Source: Sacculina carcini (taxonomy: Eukaryota > Arthropoda > Thecostraca > Sacculinidae). Taken from it: a stretch of DNA of 64,000 nucleotides. Positions 55,265-64,000 of this stretch are shown here, piece by piece (within the stretch, counting starts at the first letter, position 1; the number at the start of each line of letters is the position of its first letter). The stretch covers positions 74,501 through 138,500 of the forward strand of contig OU696578.1 in NCBI GenBank assembly GCA_916048095.2. Direction: 5' to 3'. Position numbers and translations under genes: made by a program. The notes below the pieces were generated by a model. That model was not told where the DNA came from. It saw only the letters and a program-made list of their open reading frames with translations, and searched no databases.

Positions 55265-57495
55265 ACTTAGGTAACACTTAGGGCACACTTAGGTAACACT
55301 TAGGGTACACTTAGGTAACACTTAGGGCACACTTAGGTAACACTTAGGGCACACTTAGGCAACACTTAGGGCATACTTAGGTAACACTTAGGGCACACTT
55401 AGGTAACACTTAGGGCACACTTAGGTAACACTTAGGGCACACTTAGGTAACACTTAGGGCACACTTAGGTAACACTTAGGGCACACTTAGGGCACACTTA
55501 GGTAACACTTAGGGCACACTTAGGGCACACTTAGGTAACACTTAGGGCACACTGAGGTAACACTTAGGGCACACTTAGGTAACACTTAGGTAACACTTGG
55601 GTAACGCTTAGGTAACACTTAGGTAACACTTAGGTAACACTTAGGTAACACTTAGGGTACACTTAGGTACCACTTAGGGCACACTTAGGTAACACTTAGG
55701 GCACACTTAGGCAACACTTAGGGCATACTTAGGTAACACTTAGGGCACACTTAGGTAACACTTAGGGCACACTTAGGTAACACTTAGGGCACACTTAGGT
55801 AACACTTAGGGCACACTTAGGTAACACTTAGGTAACACTTAGGTAACACTTAGGTAACACTTAGGGTACACTTAGGTAACACTTAGGGCACACTTAGGTA
55901 ACACTTAGGGCACACTTAGGTAACACTTAGGGCACACTTAGGTAACACTTAGGTAACACTTAGGGCATACTTGGGTAACACTTAGGGCACACTTAGGGCA
56001 CACTTAGGTAACACTTAGGGCACACTTAGGTAACACTTAGGGTACACTTAGGTAACACTTAGGGCACACTTAGGTAACACTTAGGGCACACTTAGGCAAC
56101 ACTTAGGGCATACTTAGGTAACACTTAGGGCACACTTAGGTAACACTTAGGGCACACTTAGGTAACACTTAGGGCACACTTAGGTAACACTTAGGGCACA
56201 CTTAGGTAACACTTAGGGCACACTTAGGGCACACTTAGGTAACACTTAGGGCACACTTAGGGCACACTTAGGTAACACTTAGGGCACACTGAGGTAACAC
56301 TTAGGGCACACTTAGGTAACACTTAGGTAACACTTGGGTAACGCTTAGGTAACACTTAGGTAACACTTAGGTAACACTTAGGTAACACTTAGGGTACACT
56401 TAGGTACCACTTAGGGCACACTTAGGTAACACTTAGGGCACACTTAGGCAACACTTAGGGCATACTTAGGTAACACTTAGGGCACACTTAGGTAACACTT
56501 AGGGCACACTTAGGTAACACTTAGGGCACACTTAGGTAACACTTAGGGCACACTTAGGTAACACTTAGGTAACACTTAGGTAACACTTAGGTAACACTTA
56601 GGGTACACTTAGGTAACACTTAGGGCACACTTAGGTAACACTTAGGGCACACTTAGGTAACACTTAGGGCACACTTAGGTAACACTTAGGTAACACTTAG
56701 GGCATACTTGGGTAACACTTAGGGCACACTTAGGGCACACTTAGGTAACACTTAGGGCACACTTAGGTAACACTTAGGGTACACTTAGGTAACACTTAGG
56801 GCACACTTAGGTAACACTTAGGGCACACTTAGGCAACACTTAGGGCATACTTAGGTAACACTTAGGGCACACTTAGGTAACACTTAGGGCACACTTAGGT
56901 AACACTTAGGGCACACTTAGGTAACACTTAGGGCACACTTAGGTAACACTTAGGGCACACTTAGGGCACACTTAGGTAACACTTAGGGCACACTTAGGGC
57001 ACACTTAGGTAACACTTAGGGCACACTGAGGTAACACTTAGGGCACACTTAGGTAACACTTAGGTAACACTTGGGTAACGCTTAGGTAACACTTAGGTAA
57101 CACTTAGGTAACACTTAGGTAACACTTAGGGTACACTTAGGTACCACTTAGGGCACACTTAGGTAACACTTAGGGCACACTTAGGCAACACTTAGGGCAT
57201 ACTTAGGTAACACTTAGGGCACACTTAGGTAACACTTAGGGCACACTTAGGTAACACTTAGGGCACACTTAGGTAACACTTAGGGCACACTTAGGTAACA
57301 CTTAGGTAACACTTAGGTAACACTTAGGTAACACTTAGGGTACACTTAGGTAACACTTAGGGCACACTTAGGTAACACTTAGGGCACACTTAGGTAACAC
57401 TTAGGGCACACTTAGGTAACACTTAGGTAACACTTAGGGCATACTTGGGTAACACTTAGGGCACACTTAGGGCACACTTAGGTAACACTTAGGGC
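55265..57495 (+). repeat. 737-bp (67-unit) repeat in three tandem copies
   Basis: AACGCTT lies at 55,605, 56,342 and 57,079, exactly 737 bp apart. GCATACTTGGG (55,966, 56,703 and 57,440), GCAAC (55,359 and 56,096), GGGTAC (55,303 and 56,040) and ACTGAGG (55,554 and 56,291) keep the same spacing. The series ends near 57,495, where ACTGAGG replaces an A unit. The left edge is set by a different B/A order at about 55,258. It is a compact, regular higher-order repeat inside an otherwise irregular mosaic. Confidence 0.9.
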
Positions 57496-60400
57496 ACACT
57501 GAGGTAACACTTAGGTAACACTTAGGTAACACTTAAGTAACACTTAGGGTACACTTAGGTAACACTTAGGGCACATTTAGGTAACACTTAGGGCACACTT
57601 AGGCAACACTTAGGGCATACTTAGGTAACACTTAGGGCACACTTAGGTAACACTTAGGGCACACTTAGGTAACACTTAGGGCACACTTAGGTAACACTTA
57701 GGGCACACTTAGGTAACACTTAGGTAACACTTAGGTAACACTTAGGTAACACTTAGGTAACACTTAGGTAACACTTAGGGTACACTTAGGTAACACTTAG
57801 GGTACACTTAGGTAACACTTAGGGCACACTTAGGTAACACTTAGGGCACACTTAGGTAACACTTAGGGCATACTTAGGTAACACTTAGGGCACACTTAGG
57901 TAACACTTAGGGCACACTTAGGTAACACTTAGGGTACACTTAGGTAACACTTAGGGCACACTTAGGTAACACTTAGGGCACACTTAGGTAACACTTAGGG
58001 CACACTTAGGGCACACTTAGGTAACACTTAGGGCACACTGAGGTAACACTTAGGGCACACTTAGGTAACACTTAGGGCACACTTAGGTAACACTTAGGTA
58101 ACACTTAGGGCATACTTGGGTAACACTTAGGGCACACTTAGGGCACACTTAGGTAACACTTAGGGCACACTGAGGTAACACTTAGGGCACACTTAGGTAA
58201 CACTTAGGGCACACTTAGGTAACACTTAAGGCACACTTAGGTAACACTTAGGGCACACTTAGGTAACACTTAGGGTACACTTAGGTAACACTTAGGGCAC
58301 ACTTATGTAACACTTAGGGCACACTTAGGTAACACTTAGGTCACACTTAGGTAACACTTAGGGCATACTTAGGTAAAACTTAGGGCACACTTAGGTAACA
58401 CTTAGGGCACACTTAGGGCACACTTAGGTAACACTTAGGGCACACTTAGGTAACACTTAGGTAACACTTAGGTAACACTTAGGTAACACTTAGGGCACAC
58501 TTAGGTAGCACTTGGGGCACACTTAGGTAACACTTAGGGCACACTTAGGTAACACTTAGGGCACACTTAGGTAGCACTTAGGGCACACTTAGGGCACACT
58601 TAGGGCACACTTAGGTAACACTTAGGGCACACTTAGGTAACACTTAGGGCACACTTAGGTAACACTTAGGGCACACTTAGGTAAAACTTAGGGCACACTT
58701 AGGTAACACTTAGGTAACACTTAGGTAACACTTAGGGCACACTTAGGTAACACTTAGGGCACACTTAGGTAACACTTAGGTAACACTTAGGTAACACTTA
58801 GGGCACACTTAGGGCACACTTAGGTAACACTTAGGGCACACTTAGGGCACACTTAGGTAACACTTAGGTAACACTTAGGTAACACTTAGGTAACACTTAG
58901 GTAACACTTAAGTAACACTTAGGGTACACTTAGGTAACACTTAGGGCACATTTAGGTAACACTTAGGGCACACTTAGGCAACACTTAGGGCATACTTAGG
59001 TAACACTTAGGGCACACTTAGGTAACACTTAGGGCACATTTAGGTAACACTTAGGGCACACTTAGGTAACACTTAGGGCACACTTAGGTAACACTTAGGT
59101 AACACTTAGGTAACACTTAGGTAACACTTAGGTAACACTTAGGTAACACTTAGGGTACACTTAGGTAACACTTAGGGCACACTTAGGTAACACTTAGGGC
59201 ACACTTAGGTAACACTTAGGGCATACTTAGGTAACACTTAGGGCACACTTAGGTAACACTTAGGGCACACTTAGGTAACACTTAGGGTACACTTAGGTAA
59301 CACTTAGGGCACACTTAGGTAACACTTAGGGCACACTTAGGCAACACTTAGGGCATACTTAGGCAACACTTAGGGCATACTTAGGTAACACTTAGGGCAC
59401 ACTTAGGTAACACTTAGGGCACACTTAGGTAACACTTAGGGCACACTTAGGTAACACTTAGGGCACAATTAGGTAACACTTAGGGCACACTTAGGCAACA
59501 CTTAGGGCATACTTAGGTAACACTTAGGGCACACTTAGGTAACACTTAGGGCACACTTAGGTAACACTTAGGGCACACTTAGGTAACACTTAGGGCACAC
59601 TTAGGTAACACTTAGGGCACACTTAGGGCACACTTAGGTAACACTTAGGGCACACTTAGGGCACACTTAGGTAACACTTAGGGCACACTGAGGTAACACT
59701 TAGGGCACACTTAGGTAACACTTAGGTAACACTTGGGTAACGCTTAGGTAACACTTAGGTAACACTTAGGTAACACTTAGGTAACACTTAGGGTACACTT
59801 AGGTACCACTTAGGGCACACTTAGGTAACACTTAGGGCACACTTAGGCAACACTTAGGGCATACTTAGGTAACACTTAGGGCACACTTAGGTAACACTTA
59901 GGGCACACTTAGGTAACACTTAGGGCACACTTAGGTAACACTTAGGGCACACTTAGGTAACACTTAGGTAACACTTAGGTAACACTTAGGTAACACTTAG
60001 GGTACACTTAGGTAACACTTAGGGCACACTTAGGTAACACTTAGGGCACACTTAGGTAACACTTAGGGCACACGTAGGTAACACTTAGGGCACACGTAGG
60101 TAACACTTAGGGCACACTTAGGTAACACTTAGGGCACACTTAGGTAACACTTAGGTAACACTTAGGGCACACGTAGGTAACACTTAGGGCACACTTAGGT
60201 AACACTTAGGGCACACTTAGGTAACACTTAGGTAACACTTAGGGCACACTTAGGTAACACTTAGGGCACACTTAGGTAACACTTAGGGCACACTTAGGTA
60301 ACACTTAGGGCACACTTAGGTAACACTTAGGGCACACTTAGGTAATACTTAGGGCACACTTAGGTAACACTTAGGTAACACTTAGGTAACACTTAGGTAA

Positions 60401-60600
60401 CACTTAGGTAACACTTAGGTAACACTTAGGTAACACTTAGGTAACACTTAGGGTACACTTAGGTAACACTTAGGTAACACTTAGGTAACACTTAGGTAAC
60501 ACTTAGGTAACACTTAGGTAACACTTAGGGTACACTTAGGTAACACTTAGGGCACACTTAGGTAACACTTAGGGCACACTTAGGTAACACTTAGGGCATA
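57496..60600 (+). repeat. Copy of the 30-32.7 kb block (lag 27,500 bp)
   Basis: ACTGAGG at 30,001 recurs at 57,501, a lag of exactly 2,500 units. TTATGTAAC at 30,817 recurs at 58,306 (lag 27,489), one unit having been lost at the A run before GCATACTTGGG. GCAAC pairs at 32,226 and 59,341 give a lag of 27,115 bp, a further net change of 34 units. A private GGTAATACTT lies slightly upstream of 60,350. Confidence 0.78.
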
Positions 60601-61650
60601 CTTAGGTAACACTTAGGGCACACTTAGGTAACACTTAGGGCACACTTAGGGCACAATTAGGTAACACTTAGGGCACACTTAGGTAACACTTAGGGCACAC
60701 GTAGGTAACACTTAGGGCACACTTAGGTAACACTTAGGGCACACTTAGGTAACACTTTGGGCACACTTAGGTAACACTTAGGTAACACTTAGGGCACACT
60801 TAGGTAACACTTAGGGCACACTTAGGGCACACTTAGGTAACACTTAGGGCACACTGAGGTAACACTTAGGGCACACTTAGGTAACACTTAGGGCACACTT
60901 AGGTAACACTTAGGTAACACTTAGGGCACACTTGGGTAACACCTAGGGCACACTTAGGGCTCACTTAGGTAACACTTAGGGCACAATGAGGTAACACTTA
61001 GGGCACACTTAGGTAACACTTAGGGCACACTTAGGTAACACTTAGGGCACACTTAGGTAACACTTAGGGCACACTTAGGTAACACTTAGGGCACACTTAG
61101 GTAACACTTAGGGCAAACTTAGGTAACACTTAGGGCACACTTAGGTAACACTTAGGGCACACTTAGGTAACACTTAGGGCACACTTAGGTAACACTTAGG
61201 GCACACTTAGGTAACACTTAGGGCACACTTAGGTAACACTTAGGGCACACTTAGGGCACACTTAGGTAACACTTAGGGCACACGTAGGTAACACTTAGGG
61301 CACACTTAGGTAACACTTAGGGCACACTTAGGTAACACTTAGGGCACACTTAGGTAACACTTAGGTAACACTTAGGGCACACTGAGGTAACACTTAGGGC
61401 ACACTTAGGTAACACTTAGGGCACACTTAGGTAACACTTAGGTAACACTTAGGGCACACTTGGGTAACACCTAGGGCACACTTAGGGCTCACTTAGGTAA
61501 CACTTAGGGCACAATGAGGTAACACTTAGGGCACACTTAGGTAACACTTAGGGCACACTTAGGTAACACTTAGGGCACACTTAGGTAACACTTATGGCAC
61601 ACTTAGGTAACACTTAGGGCACACTTAGGTAACACTTAGGGCACACTTAG
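60600..61650 (+). repeat. Right-end block, copy 1 (lag 2,311/2,377 bp)
   Basis: GCACAATT (60,654 and 62,965) and CCTAGG (60,942 and 63,253) are 2,311 bp apart; a second CCTAGG (61,470 and 63,847) and the rare ACTTATGGCAC (61,594 and 63,971) are 2,377 bp apart. Both lags equal a multiple of 11 plus 1, because the phase shift at 61.82 kb lies between the copies. Within this copy the two CCTAGG sites are 528 bp apart. Confidence 0.85.
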
Positions 61651-61818
61651 GGCACACTTAGGTAACACTTAGGGCACACTTAGGGCACACTTAGGTAACA
61701 CTTAGGGCACACTGAGGTAACACTTAGGGCACACTTAGGTAACACTTAGGTAACACTTGGGTAACGCTTAGGTAACACTTAGGTAACACTTAGGTAACAC
61801 TTAGGTAACACTTAGGTA

Positions 61819-61830
61819 ACACAAAAGGGT
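61819..61830 (+). other. Single aberrant 12-bp unit causing a +1 phase shift
   Basis: Where a C unit (ACTTAGGGTAC) is expected, the sequence reads ACAAAAGGGTAC, 12 bp. TTA is replaced by AAAA. Before it, ACTTAGG starts at position 1 modulo 11 (61,744); after it, at position 2 modulo 11 (61,866 and 63,967). It sits in the AACGCTT/GGTACC context, whose other copies have the normal C unit here. It is the only unit of non-11-bp length that I found. It may be a real mutation or a base-calling or assembly error. Confidence 0.9.
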
Positions 61831-62949
61831 ACACTTAGGTACCACTTAGGGCACACTTAGGTAACACTTAGGGCACACTTAGGCAACACTTAGGGCATAC
61901 TTAGGTAACACTTAGGGCACACTTAGGTAACACTTAGGGCACACTTAGGTAACACTTAGGGCACACTTAGGTAACACTTAGGGCACACTTAGGTAACACT
62001 TAGGTAACACTTAGGTAACACTTAGGTAACACTTAGGTAACACTTAGGTAACACTTAGGGTACACTTAGGTAACACTTAGGGCACACTTAGGTAACACTT
62101 AGGGCACACTTAGGTAACACTTAGGGCATACTTAGGTAACACTTAGGTAACACTTAGGGCACACTTAGGCAACACTTAGGGCATACTTAGGTAACACTTA
62201 GGGCACACTTAGGTAACACTTAGGGCACACTTAGGTAACACTTAGGGCACACTTAGGTAACACTTAGGGCACACTTAGGTAACACTTAGGTAACACTTAG
62301 GTAACACTTAGGTAACACTTGGGGTACACTTAGGTAACACTTAGGGCACACTTAGGTAACACTTAGGGCACACTTAGGTAACACTTAGGGCACACGTAGG
62401 TAACACTTAGGGCACACGTAGGTAACACTTAGGGCACACTTAGGTAACACTTAGGGCACACTTAGGTAACACTTAGGTAACACTTAGGGCACACGTAGGT
62501 AACACTTAGGGCACACTTAGGTAACACTTAGGGCACACTTAGGTAACACTTAGGTAACACTTAGGGCACACTTAGGTAACACTTAGGGCACACTTAGGTA
62601 ACACTTAGGGCACACTTAGGTAACACTTAGGGCACACTTAGGTAACACTTAGGGCACACTTAGGTAACACTTAGGGCACACTTAGGTAACACTTAGGTAA
62701 CACTTAGGTAACACTTAGGTAACACTTAGGTAACACTTAGGTAACACTTAGGTAACACTTAGGGTACACTTAGGTAACACTTAGGTAACACTTAGGTAAC
62801 ACTTAGGTAACACTTAGGTAACACTTAGGTAACACTTAGGGTACACTTAGGTAACACTTAGGGCACACTTAGGTAACACTTAGGGCACACTTAGGTAACA
62901 CTTAGGGCACACTTAGGTAACACTTAGGGCACACTTAGGTAACACTTAG

Positions 62950-64000
62950 GGCACACTTAGGGCACAATTAGGTAACACTTAGGGCACACTTAGGTAACAC
63001 TTAGGGCACACGTAGGTAACACTTAGGGCACACTTAGGTAACACTTAGGGCACACTTAGGTAACACTTTGGGCACACTTAGGTAACACTTAGGTAACACT
63101 TAGGGCACACTTAGGTAACACTTAGGGCACACTTAGGGCACACTTAGGTAACACTTAGGGCACACTGAGGTAACACTTAGGGCACACTTAGGTAACACTT
63201 AGGGCACACTTAGGTAACACTTAGGTAACACTTAGGGCACACTTGGGTAACACCTAGGGCACACTTAGGGCTCACTTAGGTAACACTTAGGGCACAATGA
63301 GGTAACACTTAGGGCACACTTAGGTAACACTTAGGGCACACTTAGGTAACACTTAGGGCACACTTAGGTAACACTTAGGGCACACTTAGGTAACACTTAG
63401 GGCACACTTAGGTAACACTTAGGGCAAACTTAGGTAACACTTAGGGCACACTTAGGTAACACTTAGGGCACACTTAGGTAACACTTAGGGCACACTTAGG
63501 TAACACTTAGGGCACACTTAGGTAACACTTAGGGCACACTTAGGTAACACTTAGGGCATACTTAGGTAACACTTAGGGCACACTTAGGTAACACTTAGGG
63601 CACACTTAGGGCACACTTAGGTAACACTTAGGGCACACTTAGGTAACACTTAGGGCACACGTAGGTAACACTTAGGGCACACTTAGGTAACACTTAGGGC
63701 ACACTTAGGTAACACTTAGGGCACACTTAGGTAACACTTAGGTAACACTTAGGGCACACTGAGGTAACACTTAGGGCACACTTAGGTAACACTTAGGGCA
63801 CACTTAGGTAACACTTAGGTAACACTTAGGGCACACTTGGGTAACACCTAGGGCACACTTAGGGCTCACTTAGGTAACACTTAGGGCACAATGAGGTAAC
63901 ACTTAGGGCACACTTAGGTAACACTTAGGGCACACTTAGGTAACACTTAGGGCACACTTAGGTAACACTTATGGCACACTTAGGTAACACTTAGGGCACA
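62950..64000 (+). repeat. Right-end block, copy 2, cut by the window edge
   Basis: This is the partner of 60,600-61,650. Its two CCTAGG sites (63,253 and 63,847) are 594 bp apart instead of 528, so six units were gained here or lost upstream. The shared rare ACTTATGGCAC unit shows that the duplication is recent relative to that mutation. The block continues past the end of the window. Confidence 0.83.

Larger units (their letters stand above)
1..64000 (+). repeat. 11-bp satellite DNA array filling the window
   Basis: The sequence is a head-to-tail array of 11-bp units. The main types are A (ACTTAGGTAAC), B (ACTTAGGGCAC) and C (ACTTAGGGTAC); they differ only at unit positions 8 and 9 (TA, GC, GT). 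A and B alternate over long stretches, so the basic period is often 22 bp. All units have the same orientation; CCTAAGT is not seen on the + strand. Starts of ACTTAGG fall at position 1 modulo 11 at every point checked from 1 to 61,744 (for example 10,022, 20,043, 30,009, 45,002, 55,023 and 60,006). Units A and B contain no CpG. TAG and TAA on the + strand and TAA on the - strand occur in every unit, and 11 is not a multiple of 3, so all six frames are closed about every 33 bp. The array is probably constitutive heterochromatin of a eukaryote. The family is not one I recognise, and both array ends lie outside the window. Confidence 0.98.

Noticed and set aside
1-64000. Possible open reading frames or a repetitive protein
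   Set aside because: TAG and TAA occur in each unit on the + strand and TAA on the - strand. With an 11-bp period each stop visits every frame within 33 bp, so all six frames are closed except for trivial stretches.
1-64000. A CRISPR array or other repeat-spacer system
   Set aside because: There are no unique spacers: the 11-bp units abut directly, and the variable bases are shared between units.
1-64000. A functional telomere
   Set aside because: TTAGG(G) is embedded in an 11-bp unit with several C residues on the same strand, and long segments are duplicated. Telomerase products are simple G-rich tandem motifs without this higher-order order.
1-64000. Inverted units, hairpins or a turn in array polarity
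   Set aside because: I looked for CCTAAGT on the + strand and saw none. CACCTAGGG looks palindromic at CCTAGG but is a single substitution from CACTTAGGG, not an inversion.
1-64000. Transposon insertions or unique islands within the array
   Set aside because: Apart from the 12-bp unit at 61,819, every stretch reads as A, B, C or a near variant of them; no unrelated sequence of even 10 bp was found.
1-64000. The array as an assembly artefact only
   Set aside because: It cannot be excluded for the exact copies, but linked sets of rare variants with different histories, private substitutions and whole-unit length changes between copies are what real satellite evolution gives. Copy numbers should still be treated with care.

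Overview
The whole window is one uninterrupted satellite DNA array. It is built head to tail from an 11-bp unit, always in the same orientation, about 5,818 units in total. I see no gene, RNA gene, transposon, unique spacer or inversion anywhere. Two units dominate and usually alternate, giving a 22-bp dimer: unit A = ACTTAGGTAAC and unit B = ACTTAGGGCAC. A third unit, C = ACTTAGGGTAC, mostly ends runs of A. Rarer variants are GCAAC, GCAT, ACTGAGG, ACTTAAG, CGTAGG, TTACGTAAC, AACGCTT, GGTACC and CACCTAGGG. They act as landmarks and show a second level of order.

A pure 64-kb array with this kind of nested order points to a eukaryotic chromosome: a centromeric, pericentromeric, subtelomeric or other heterochromatic block read by long-read assembly. 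I cannot name the species. Every unit carries TTAGG, and B and C carry TTAGGG, so a telomere-like ancestry is possible but unproven.

Landmark positions show that the array was made by repeated segmental duplication:
- About 1-13,260 recurs at 16,798-30,035 with a lag of 16,797 bp (1,527 units).
- Inside each of these copies lies a tandem 2,200-bp (200-unit) block, about 2,675-7,120 and 19,472-23,917.
- About 1-1,688 recurs at 9,505-11,192.
- About 13,260-15,832 recurs at 32,850-35,412.
- 15,833-16,766 is a fragment of the 2,200-bp block.
- About 25,900-29,700 is repeated at 30,000-33,600 with internal losses.
- From 33.7 to 64 kb the array is a mosaic of 2.06-2.96 kb blocks. It includes an exact-looking 1,210-bp tandem duplication (41,668-44,133), another 2,200-bp lag (46.5-49.6 kb), a three-copy 737-bp repeat (55,265-57,495) and a block pair at the right end (60.6-61.65 / 62.95-64.0 kb).

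The unit phase never slips for the first 61.8 kb: at every point I checked, ACTTAGG starts at position 1 modulo 11. One aberrant 12-bp unit at 61,819-61,830 shifts the phase by +1 for the rest of the window. Copy-number changes are otherwise whole multiples of 11 bp. Stop codons occur in all six frames about every 33 bp, so the array cannot encode protein.

Homologies were found by eye from landmark positions, not by alignment, so block boundaries are good to a few units.
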